A DNA stretch of 64,000 bases from Prochlorococcus sp. MIT 1307. Lineage in GTDB: Bacteria; Cyanobacteriota; Cyanobacteriia; PCC-6307; Cyanobiaceae. Positions 56,445 to 64,000 of this stretch are shown in pieces. The position numbers and the translations under genes were made by a program. The stretch covers positions 62,001 to 126,000 of the forward strand of contig NZ_CP139301.1 of the NCBI RefSeq assembly GCF_034092395.1, in the 5' to 3' direction. Each line of letters begins with the position of its first letter. Position 1 is the first letter of the stretch. The notes beneath the pieces were generated by a model, which made no database searches, had not been told where the DNA came from, and was given only the letters and a program-made list of their open reading frames with translations.

Positions 56445-56699
56445 AAGGACGTATTTGTGGGCCTTAACTGGCCCCTCTTTAAGGGGCATGCGCTTCCATT
56501 CGCTTTTTCTTCAGGTTTGAGCTAGTTCCAAATTATTAAACTACATCTACTACAAGCCCAACTCTGACCGGCATAACCATTTTTATCTGGAGGCTCAGAT
56601 CTTCATTCAAGACAGTGATATTTGGGTTTGTTCCAAGCTTCTTCGGTCGGCCATGCTTAAAGGGTATCCATTCTTCTGCAAACAATTTGAATAAGCTTG

Positions 56700-56876
56700 T
56701 TATTTGGAGAAAAGCTTCTCGAGTTTCTTTTTGATTTCGTCAGTTTGATTTTGATTGAGGAGAACCTTTTCATTCTTTTCATCTTTAATGGTCATGCTTA
56801 TCCACCAAAACTGAAGACCTAGGAAAACAATTCCGACAACAATAAGAGCTACATATCCTCCGTTGATGTTTCCCAC
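56700..56876 (-). CDS. Small membrane protein (58 aa), GTG start
   Basis: Reads GNINGGYVALIVVGIVFLGL, QFWWISMTIKDEKNEKVLLN and a charged helical tail. GTG is the only reasonable start. Same plan as 49524-49652. Confidence 0.5.
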   Translation of the reverse strand: MGNINGGYVALIVVGIVFLGLQFWWISMTIKDEKNEKVLLNQNQTDEIKKKLEKLFSK

Positions 56877-57441
56877 AGGCCCTCCTTCTCTTGGTAAACT
56901 TAGGCACTCTAAGATGTCTTTCTGCAGAAATGGCTGTTTTGGACAGGTTCTATATAGAAGTTCGCTCCAATTTATTAAGGCTCGGAGTTATGGATGGTTA
57001 GGTGTAAAAAACTTGCTTGGCCTAAGGATGATCAGATGCTGCCTGCCATTGCTAAGACTATCAAAAGTGGTAGACTTCAATAAGTCAAGCTGTCCTATTT
57101 GGCCGACCTAATAGAAAACCTCTTGGTAATTTAAGAAGATATTCATCAATAATCTTCTATTTATAGAAGTAGCAATTGTGAGTCTAGTAGCCTGCTAGGG
57201 GTCCTTATAAATGCTAAATGTGATTTAATTGTTCTAGATAGATTTGGCAGCCACAAGACGCTACAAAAGACTCAAGAAACGATGAACTAAACTTTAAAGA
57301 ATAGCCACCTTAGGTATAAATTAGTCTCAATCTAACAGGTAGCTATGATATTCGTCATGGCTCCAGAAGTTATCTCATAGATTTAACAAGATATTGCCAT
57401 AACTCAAGCCAGTAGTAGGGCCAATAATTAAGCGTTTTTTT
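56877..57441. other. Region without recognised genes
   Basis: AT-rich, only short frames with no ribosome site. Marks the boundary between the repeat-rich island and selO. Confidence 0.4.
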
Positions 57442-59160
57442 TCAGGAGGAGCAGCTGTAGTGGGACACGCCCCCGGCGTTGAAGAATTTCTTGGGTTTTT
57501 GGCGGTTGTACTTTGTATCCATCTCCGATGATTGTTCATCGTAGGGATTGCTGAACATAGCCTGTAACTCCATAATGAGGCTGTAATCACCTTGTTCGGC
57601 CTTCTTGTAAGCGGGCTCGACCAGCCATTCGCGCCAGGTGTATTTGGGGTTGCTGCGTTTCATCGCTGCGGATGTCACGCTGACGTCACCACAGCTGATG
57701 ATGCGATCCCGCCATCGTTGCAGCCATCTCTCCCACTGGGTATCAACTTGTTCTGAGCTGGGCTGGTAGAAGCTTTCTTTTAAGTCCTTAAGCTGGTCTG
57801 GAATGTGAGACAGTTTTCGAAAAAAGATTGTGTAGTCTACCTTGGAGAGAACTAAGAGCTGTAGCAGTTCATTCATCAGAGTTGTGTCATAGCTGATCAG
57901 TCCGAGCTTCTTTGCCCACATAGCCTCGAGCTCTTGATTCATGGCTTCGGCGAATTCGTCTCGGATTTTGTCCAGCCTTATCAGTGCCTTTTTGTTGTCG
58001 GCGAGCAAAGGTCGGATGGCTACCCAAAACATATGATAATTGGATTCGGCCGCAACTGGTTGGTTGAAGAATGAGAAATGGTCGCCGCCTCCTGTCCAAG
58101 GCTGAAATCTGGGATCGAATAGTTCGCAAAATCCGAAAGGACCGTAGTCAAGGGTGAAGCCACCCGCTGCACAGTTGTCACTGTTGAAATTGCCTTGGCA
58201 GTACCCAACTCGCATCCAGTTAGCCACCAGTGATGTGATCCGTTTGCGAAACAGGTAGGCTAGTTCGACCACTTGATCGGTGAAGGTAAGAGTTGGATCA
58301 ATCACTTTCTTGTAGTTTCGCTCGATCAAATGCTTCACGATCATCTTCAGCTCGATCTCAGCATCCTGATGCGAATTGCTGCGTGCTCGACGGGCAAACA
58401 GCTCAATCTGGCCGACACGAAGAAAGGATGGTGCTACGCGTGTTGTGATTGCCGTAGGGCTTTCCACCAGGATGTCGGGATTAATGGATGTGGAGCCCTG
58501 GGCGTACCAGGGCCTGCGCACTGTTTCGGATCGGGACACATACAGCGTCAGAGATCGTGAGGTCGGAACTCCCAGGGCATGCATGTAATCCTGCGCAAGA
58601 AACTCCCTTACGCTGGATCGGAGTACGGCACGTCCATCGGCGCCACGGCAGTACGGTGTCGGGCCTCCTCCTTTTAGTTGCATCTCCCAGCGTCTACCGT
58701 TGAAGAGGCCTTCGAACACGGAAATTGCCCGGCCATCGCCGTAGCCGTTGCCGGTTCCAAATGGACACTGCTCTATGTATTCAGTGCCGTAGATCGTGAG
58801 GGCATAACCAGTAGCCCAACCAAAGGGACGCATTGGCGCCTTCGCCACGCTGATGTCGCCTGAAAACAGACGGCGAAATTGTTCTTCTAGGGCAAGCTCA
58901 TGACTTAGTCCTAGTTCGTTGAATAATGCTTTACTGTGTGCGATGTATTCCGGCGCCGGAATGGCAGTGGGAGTTACCGGTACGTAATGACCGGAGAACA
59001 CTTGTCGGGGTTGGTGATCGTCGCCATCGCTAGTTGCATGAGGATCCACCTGGAGTGAATCCATGAGCGAATAGTCGGCTCGTTGTGAAAACTCAGCGAA
59101 AGTTTTTGTTGTGGGCGATTCGAATGCGCTCGATGTAGCTGGCATGGGGGCGCTCGTCAT
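57442..59160 (-). CDS. selO: SelO/YdiU family protein adenylyltransferase
   Basis: 572 residues. The pseudokinase core is complete: [79 protein letters not shown] (metal and catalytic Asn/Asp), and a C-terminal HYSCSS, with Cys where some SelO have selenocysteine. SelO moves AMP onto Ser/Thr/Tyr of proteins and responds to redox stress. G+C is visibly higher than in the island on both sides, so it is core or recently acquired. Confidence 0.95.
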   Translation of the reverse strand: MTSAPMPATSSAFESPTTKTFAEFSQRADYSLMDSLQVDPHATSDGDDHQPRQVFSGHYVPVTPTAIPAPEYIAHSKALFNELGLSHELALEEQFRRLFSGDISVAKAPMRPFGWATGYALTIYGTEYIEQCPFGTGNGYGDGRAISVFEGLFNGRRWEMQLKGGGPTPYCRGADGRAVLRSSVREFLAQDYMHALGVPTSRSLTLYVSRSETVRRPWYAQGSTSINPDILVESPTAITTRVAPSFLRVGQIELFARRARSNSHQDAEIELKMIVKHLIERNYKKVIDPTLTFTDQVVELAYLFRKRITSLVANWMRVGYCQGNFNSDNCAAGGFTLDYGPFGFCELFDPRFQPWTGGGDHFSFFNQPVAAESNYHMFWVAIRPLLADNKKALIRLDKIRDEFAEAMNQELEAMWAKKLGLISYDTTLMNELLQLLVLSKVDYTIFFRKLSHIPDQLKDLKESFYQPSSEQVDTQWERWLQRWRDRIISCGDVSVTSAAMKRSNPKYTWREWLVEPAYKKAEQGDYSLIMELQAMFSNPYDEQSSEMDTKYNRQKPKKFFNAGGVSHYSCSS

Positions 59161-59340
59161 TTACCTCCAAGGTTTTGGGCTTCCTGGACATGGTTCTGTA
59201 GCTGGGGTCATAATCGACCTTTTTTTTATTATCGACTAAAGAGACAATCTAAGTGAGTGAGTAGTGGAGGCCAACTAACAATAAAAACCGAGGGTTTACT
59301 TCCTATTCAGTACTAGTCTCACCTCTTCATGAGATAGGTC

Positions 59341-59664
59341 TCAGCAGAAGTCTCTTAGTTCTCTCCATTTGTTCAAACCAAGTTCAAAGTTTTCAATCCC
59401 ATCAGTAGAACCATTGATCTTCATCGCTTTAATAAGCGATTCAGTTGCTTCAATTCCGTATTTACTAGCCTTTCGTTGGGTTGTGCAGCTAATAGCTTCA
59501 TCCCCTTCCTTCAAAGCTCGCTCAGCATCTCGTAGATACTGGGTTGCTAATTCTCTTTTTTCATTCCACTCCTGCATATAAGACTCAAAGTCCTCAGCAA
59601 ATGCCGCCCCATCTTGAATGGTGATCAATAAGAAGATGAGAGAAATAGCAAGGAGAAGTTTCAT
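59341..59664 (-). CDS. Small exported helical protein (107 aa)
   Basis: Signal peptide MKLLLAISLIFLLITIQDGA then AFA; the mature part is helical with two Cys (EAISCTTQRKASKYG and a final C). Unrecognised. Confidence 0.65.
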   Translation of the reverse strand: MKLLLAISLIFLLITIQDGAAFAEDFESYMQEWNEKRELATQYLRDAERALKEGDEAISCTTQRKASKYGIEATESLIKAMKINGSTDGIENFELGLNKWRELRDFC

Positions 59665-59829
59665 TTCTCGAGCCTAGGAGAAGGATCATAAGCTGCCAAG
59701 ACCAGGCAAAAACATAACCCCTCACCAGTGCGATTGTACTACTATTATTTTGTGTCTTTATCTGGCTCTCCATTTCTTCTTTGAGGGCTAAGGATTGGAT
59801 GACTCAATCTTCTTTTATTGGATTAGGTC

Positions 59830-60340
59830 AATACGTAAGGATCAGGAGAGAAGTGAGTTGCCTCCAAAATGCTTCAACTCAGAAGAAGAATGGGAGCACC
59901 TCTAATATGGAGCCCTCAAAAATTTTCGTTCAGCTTGCGTTTGTATAACATGCAATCACTTCAGCTATTGCTGTAACAAGCATTGCCAGATTCTTCTCAT
60001 CTGTCATGCAGGCAACGACTCATTTCACATGGCGAGCAATCTGACTTCACGGTGTTCGCTTGGGATACAGCGACGAGAGAAAGCGATTAATTGGTCTTCC
60101 GAGGTGGTGTGACATTAGAATCCTGAAGATTGGTCTTGGTTACTGCTGTCTCATGAAAATCAAATAACTTGGGACCGATGACTAAAGTTGTATAGGGAGT
60201 CATGTAGTGCCACTCTGTTGTATTTATGCGATTTCTCAATCAGAGGAAAAGTTGTGGAAGAGCCTGCTTTAAACATTTGCAATGATTAACTTATTCAAGG
60301 ATGTTGGAGCAGAGTTGATGATCAAATTGAAGGAGCTATA
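59830..60340 (+). pseudogene. Decayed copy of the zinc-ribbon and DUF1651 genes
   Basis: Collinear with 52690-53250. CVCITCNHFSYCCNKHCQIL and NLTSRCSLG are readable in pieces; the DUF1651 start (ILKIGLG...) and middle are broken by several stops and shifts. Confidence 0.7.
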
Positions 60341-60500
60341 TGACTCAAGAGAAGTTTGCACATTGTATTGCTAATGCCATGTATAAAGAACGGCAAAATA
60401 TTCAGAGCGTCAACTCTTATCAACCGATTAAGAGCTAGTTCTAGATCTTGAGATGGCTGACTTAATAGATATAGCAAGTCAATACGGCATCAAGACACCT
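60340..60500 (+). pseudogene. Broken copy of the 54-residue gene after DUF1651
   Basis: MTQEKFAHCIANAMYKERQN then SYQPIKS-stop; a TAG interrupts the match to 53249-53413. Confidence 0.7.
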
Positions 60501-60616
60501 TTGTGGGGGGGGATTGAATTACCGCTAACTTGGCTCCATACACCTGTACTAAATAGCTATTAATTGACCAAAGTCTCAAATTCTGCTAGGTGTAGAAGGT
60601 AGGAATACATGATCAA

Positions 60617-61168
60617 ATGTCTCAATTAAAGATCAATGTGAGCGCGAAGGCCGATGCCATGATCGCTCAACTTCAGAAGGAAATTTTTAATAGGAGACGT
60701 AAAAAGATCACTGCTGAAGGTGTAGTGGAGTCTTTAGTTGAAAGCGGTGCAAAGTCACAATCAGACAAACGATTCGCAGCTTCTTGGAAGAACCTAATTA
60801 AGGATATTGAGAAGGCCGCTAAGGCTTCTGAAGTGCATGGCAATAAGCCACCTAACATTAGTGCTGATGAATGGGCTTTGATTATTTCTCATCGCACACG
60901 CAAAGGATCAGCTACAAAAAAGTCAACTACTAAGAAAGTTGCTACCAAAAAGACGACAGAAAAGAAAGCTGCCGCTAAAAAAGCAGCTCCTAAGAAAGCA
61001 GCTCCTAAGAAAGCTGCCGCTAAGAAAGCAGCTCCTAAGAAAGCTGCCGCTAAGAAAGCAGCTCCCAAGAGAGTTACTCCTAAGGCAACTGCCAAGCCAT
61101 CTGCTGGAAGACCTGCAAGACGTGCAAGAAAGGCAAGAAAGGCTCCAGTAGTATCAATAGCGGACTAG
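60617..61168 (+). CDS. Histone H1-like DNA-binding protein, copy 2
   Basis: 183 residues. The globular part differs from copy 1 at only a few positions. The tail is longer, with repeated KKAAPKKAA units, and ends in a conserved GRPARRARKARKA. The surrounding genes of this block are broken but this one is intact, so it is under selection. Confidence 0.82.
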   Translation: MSQLKINVSAKADAMIAQLQKEIFNRRRKKITAEGVVESLVESGAKSQSDKRFAASWKNLIKDIEKAAKASEVHGNKPPNISADEWALIISHRTRKGSATKKSTTKKVATKKTTEKKAAAKKAAPKKAAPKKAAAKKAAPKKAAAKKAAPKRVTPKATAKPSAGRPARRARKARKAPVVSIAD

Positions 61169-61179
61169 GGATTAAATAA

Positions 61180-61217
61180 CTAAAAAAGACCAATCACAAG
61201 TGACTGGACCTTTTTGT
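61180..61217 (+). terminator. Terminator of the H1-like gene, copy 2
   Basis: GACCAATCAC pairs imperfectly with GTGACTGGAC, followed by CTTTTTG. Confidence 0.65.
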
Positions 61218-61526
61218 ACTAGCCATGAAAAAAATTCGCTTGATTTCTATGTATAAGGCTGTATGAGGCGATCGATGGCACGTCTTTTCAGCACAATTGG
61301 CGTGGCAAACTACATAACTTAACTGATGGGTGTAAAATCAAAAAAAAACATAAGGCTGCTCACAGAAAACCCTTAGAAAATCGCTGCTAACAAGTAAACT
61401 GCATAAGACTTAATCGATTCTTGGAAGGTGTTTCTGTCGATCAAACATGGATAGTGGCTAATGTTATGGCTGAATTGTCTATAGACAAATCTCTACTGAC
61501 TTTGCATTCGATTAGGACATGACTTC
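61218..61526. other. Region without recognised genes
   Basis: Short stop-rich frames only, with an A-run near 61340. No promoter or repeat assigned. Confidence 0.4.
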
Positions 61527-61700
61527 ATGAAAAAACTGTTTGCCTGGCATAAGTCACTTGTAGAAAGGGCCCAGAAACAAATGGGAATATCCAACTATTC
61601 TTTGTATTGGTTTGGTTTCTTTGAAGGGACTCTAGTTATGTGGTTCGTTATGAAACTTGCCTCTTCTTTTTCGGGTAGATCTGCTGAACTTCCTTTTTAA
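61527..61700 (+). CDS. Small membrane protein (57 aa), related to GLSNYQM family
   Basis: MKKLFAWHKSLVERAQKQMG then ISNYSLYWFGFFEGTLVMWF. The amphipathic start, G(I/L)SNY and the following helix match 2272-2427 and its copy. Here it is not next to a tRNA fragment. Confidence 0.55.
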   Translation: MKKLFAWHKSLVERAQKQMGISNYSLYWFGFFEGTLVMWFVMKLASSFSGRSAELPF

Positions 61701-62198
61701 CTACATTGCCATTTGTTTTTTGATAGTAATAATGGTTGCCGCTCCACCTTTTAATTCGTTGATGGCTTCTTTAGGCTTCCTAAAAGCAAGGAACTAAGTC
61801 TCATGGCATGATCAAACCTACAAACCTACAAACCTACAGCTATAAAATTAGATAAAGGTCAGGCCTGGAGATCTTGAACATTTATTGCTGGATTATATTT
61901 TTTCACTTTGAATGGTTGCTTTTATTCTGCGCCTAAATCATTGAGATAATTTCTAGTTGCTCTACCTGTTAGTGGATTCTTTACTATTGCCTCAAAGTCT
62001 TAGTGTATTAATGCAAGTAAGTTTGATAGTGACTCTTAGTTGCTCTGTCTAGGTGTCGATGCAGTAGTTGCTTTTAATTATAGCCACTCCTAATTCGAGA
62101 TATATACAAGTTCAGCGAAAACAGCCAGGTTATTAAGACCACCTTGAACAAAAACCAAAAAAAGCCAAATAGCCTTGATCCTTGTTAATGCTATTTAG
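61701..62198. other. Region without recognised genes
   Basis: About 500 bases with scattered short frames and many T-rich runs. No clear repeats. Confidence 0.35.
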
Positions 62199-62370
62199 GC
62201 AAAAAAAGAGACCCTTGCGAAGTGCATTGGGCCTGGGTGATGGGGAACCTCTTTTCTAAGCGGGATTCAATAAAAAATCAAGTCCTCCTACAGCTAGTGT
62301 CTGAGGTTACAGATAGATCAATTCAGATCTATCCCTAGTGTTCTGGCTGTCTTGTTCCTCCTTGACGCTT
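62199..62370 (-). ncRNA. Diverged RNA unit, copy N5 (partial)
   Basis: A-run and GAGACCCTTGCG...GGGCC terminator on minus, GGGTGATGGGGAAC at 62235, then ~110 bases similar to N1 (AATCAAGTCCT, GTTCTGGCTGTC). The second motif and right-hand hairpin are missing. Confidence 0.4.
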
Positions 62371-62396
62371 ACTGATGTTTCTTCTTGTTTGAGATG

Positions 62397-62642
62397 TTAT
62401 GACTTTGATTCTTTCAATGATTTCCAATATTCACCAATAACATCAGCACTCTGAACATAAGAGGCAGCGTGACCATGTGGAACTTGAGAGACAACCTCAA
62501 ATACCTTTAAATCAAAAGAATTAGGGTGACTGATGCTCAAAAAGCTTAAATGAGTGAATTCGTTCAGACCGACTAGAAAAATCGGCAGTAAAAGTAATGA
62601 TATCAATTTCGAGAAGAAAGCTATACCTTGGCGCATTTCCAA
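62397..62642 (-). CDS. Small exported or anchored protein (81 aa)
   Basis: N-terminal helix (FFSKLISLLLLPIFLVGL) and soluble end with VSQVPHGHAASYVQSADVIG. No family recognised. Confidence 0.5.
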   Translation of the reverse strand: MEMRQGIAFFSKLISLLLLPIFLVGLNEFTHLSFLSISHPNSFDLKVFEVVSQVPHGHAASYVQSADVIGEYWKSLKESKS

Positions 62643-62715
62643 GAAGTCGTTAGCTTTAGAAAAACTTTTATGTCGATGAATGGCAGGCTTATTTTGTCGA
62701 CTGCCAACTTTGCTT

Positions 62716-62811
62716 ATGAACTTGATTTCTAGGGTGATTGCAGTCAGTGTGGTTGCAATATTTGTAATTTCTGCCTTCGCAGGATTATTTGGGACTCTTC
62801 TAACTAATTAG
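62716..62811 (+). CDS. Single-helix peptide (31 aa)
   Basis: MNLISRVIAVSVVAIFVISA then FAGLFGTLLTN; six bases before the rubredoxin ATG on the same strand, so possibly co-transcribed. Confidence 0.4.
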   Translation: MNLISRVIAVSVVAIFVISAFAGLFGTLLTN

Positions 62812-62817
62812 AAACTG

Positions 62818-62973
62818 ATGAAATACCAATGCCGAGATTGTGTTTATGCCTACTACCCAGAGAGAGGTGATCCAGCAAATGGGATACCACCTAAAACTAA
62901 ATTTGAAGAATTACCGGAGAACTGGCTATGTCCTGTGTGCGGTGCTAGGAAAGCGAGGTTCAAAATTATATAA
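62818..62973 (+). CDS. Rubredoxin
   Basis: 51 residues with both iron-binding pairs, CRDC and CPVC, and the standard YYPERGDPANGIPPKTKFEE centre. A one-electron carrier; no membrane anchor, unlike the thylakoid rubredoxin RubA. Its broken copy is at 54086-54240. Confidence 0.9.
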   Translation: MKYQCRDCVYAYYPERGDPANGIPPKTKFEELPENWLCPVCGARKARFKII

Positions 62974-63241
62974 ATTTAACGCATATCTTTTTGCTTCTTA
63001 CCAGTTATTATTACCATCCCTTTTTGCTATAAGGAGCTTAATAATTGCATATAGATGATTTTGCAATTGGACAAAATCACAGTTTTTGTGTAAATGATAG
63101 AAGTAATTACAGTTAAAAACTAGGCTTTGTAAGCTTAGCTTGCAAGAAAACAATGATAGAGCAGATTTTTAAGCACAAAAAATGTCTATAGAACCAATTT
63201 GAACAAAGGAACTGCACATTAAGAATCAACCTCTATTGATA

Positions 63242-64000
63242 ATGTCTCGTCTCTCCACAGCTTGGGCAATCTTTCAAGGGCTATTACTAGAGGCTTTGCC
63301 TTTTTTATTGATTGGAGTTGCTATTGCCGGGTTGTCTAGATGGCTTGCTCCTCAGGCTGCTTGGATAAGACGCATTCCTCGACAGCCTTTGTTGGCACCA
63401 GTTATTGGGGCACTATTAGGATTTGCTTTGCCAGCTTGTGAATGCGGAAATGTTCCCGTTGCACGACGCCTATTGGCTAATGGAGCTCCTTTGGGGACGG
63501 GATTGGGATTTTTATTTGCGGCACCTGTTCTGAATCCGATTGTTCTAGTAAGCACGTGGGTTGCATTTCCCGATAAACCTTGGCTGTTGTTGGCACGGCC
63601 TCTATCTGCATTCTTGATAGCGCTTGCACTCTCAGTAGTGCTCACGAAAATCCCTGAAGCCAAGCTCTTGGATCCTGCGCTATTGACAGAACGTCGTCTT
63701 AACCAGCCTCTAGGTATTGCTGGGCTTCTTGAACGAAGTAGTGGAATGTTAAATGCAACTCCTCGATACCAAGAGTACCGGCCTTTCTCAGAACGACTCA
63801 ATCCTGTTCAGATTTTGCTCAAAAGCACTAATGAATTTCTTGATCTTTTGGCATTACTTATTCTGGGTTGTGCCATAGCAGCTGCTGTTCAGAGTGGGTT
63901 GCCGCGCAGTTGGCTCCTTTCAGTTGGATCGTCTCCGACACTTTCAATACTTGCACTGATGTTATTAGCGCTTGTTGTATCAGTCTGTTCAAGTGTTGAT
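63242..64000 (+). CDS. ArsP/UPF0718-type permease (3' end outside window)
   Basis: At least 253 residues, multi-helix. The first part has LLLEALPFLLIGVAIAGLSR and the Cys motif FALPACECGNVPVARRLLAN with APVLNPIVLVSTW, typical of ArsP_1 (DUF318) permeases, some of which export organoarsenicals. Substrate cannot be judged. Open to the window edge. Confidence 0.88.
   Translation, partial: MSRLSTAWAIFQGLLLEALPFLLIGVAIAGLSRWLAPQAAWIRRIPRQPLLAPVIGALLGFALPACECGNVPVARRLLANGAPLGTGLGFLFAAPVLNPIVLVSTWVAFPDKPWLLLARPLSAFLIALALSVVLTKIPEAKLLDPALLTERRLNQPLGIAGLLERSSGMLNATPRYQEYRPFSERLNPVQILLKSTNEFLDLLALLILGCAIAAAVQSGLPRSWLLSVGSSPTLSILALMLLALVVSVCSSVD

Noticed and set aside
60889-61095. Ala/Phe-rich minus-strand frame
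   Set aside because: Mirror of the Lys/Ala repeat tail of the H1-like gene.
63352-63801. Long minus-strand frame at the right end
   Set aside because: Antisense to the ArsP-type permease, whose plus-strand reading has clear helices and the CECGN motif.

Overview
The window comes from a marine picocyanobacterium of the Prochlorococcus/Synechococcus lineage. The evidence is lineage-typical small families (DUF1651, DUF2839, DUF3303-, DUF3764- and DUF2905-like), an SLH-domain porin, Zur-type boxes and an AT-rich, island-like composition. Almost all of it is accessory DNA. Only the tRNA gene, selO and the permease at the right edge look like ordinary chromosomal genes.

Region 1 (1-1976) holds the end of a type IV pilin-like gene with a Gly-Asn repeat tail and a secreted protein. 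Region 2 (1977-26978) is an integrative element of about 25 kb inserted at the 3' end of tRNA-Pro(UGG). The last 47 bases of the tRNA region are repeated exactly at 26932-26978, and a tyrosine recombinase lies just inside that repeat. This is the layout of the tRNA-associated elements called tycheposons. Inside are (a) a virion-like part: HTH protein and an HK97 protease-capsid fusion; (b) replication ATPases: a RepA-like ATPase and a DnaB-type helicase; (c) a cassette of a sigma-like regulator, a DUF1822-like protein, a TPR-CHAT protease, an M48 metallopeptidase and five small exported peptides interspersed with six copies of a ~44-bp repeat; and (d) a zinc cargo: ZNG1/CobW GTPase, WD40 protein and ZnuABC with two Zur-type boxes. 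ZnuA and the GTPase carry a similar inserted domain.

Region 3 (26979-57440) looks like the remains of older, related elements. It starts with a diverged copy of the element's left-end genes. It continues with many short genes in two to four copies, truncated integrases, scars of a terminase-like gene, and pseudogenes (purU, rubredoxin, outer-membrane barrel, porin end). Intact genes include YjbQ/UPF0047, an OsmC-cupin fusion, a ferredoxin-metallo-beta-lactamase fusion, a DUF938 methyltransferase, dienelactone hydrolase, a Zur/Fur-box porin, nuclease, rhomboid protease, and single-domain versions of LigA, trigger factor and IF2. A ~250-bp unit with terminators facing outward at both ends recurs at least four times. 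It carries a motif complementary to a hairpin in the 3' UTR of a triplicated 97-residue coiled-coil gene. I suggest it encodes a multicopy regulatory RNA.

Region 4 (57441-64000) has selO (richer in G+C), a second and partly decayed copy of the zinc-ribbon/DUF1651/histone-H1-like block, rubredoxin, and the start of an ArsP/UPF0718-type permease.

The most interesting candidates for an undescribed system are the sigma-like/DUF1822/CHAT cassette with its repeat-linked exported peptides, and the multicopy RNA unit paired with the 97-residue gene family.
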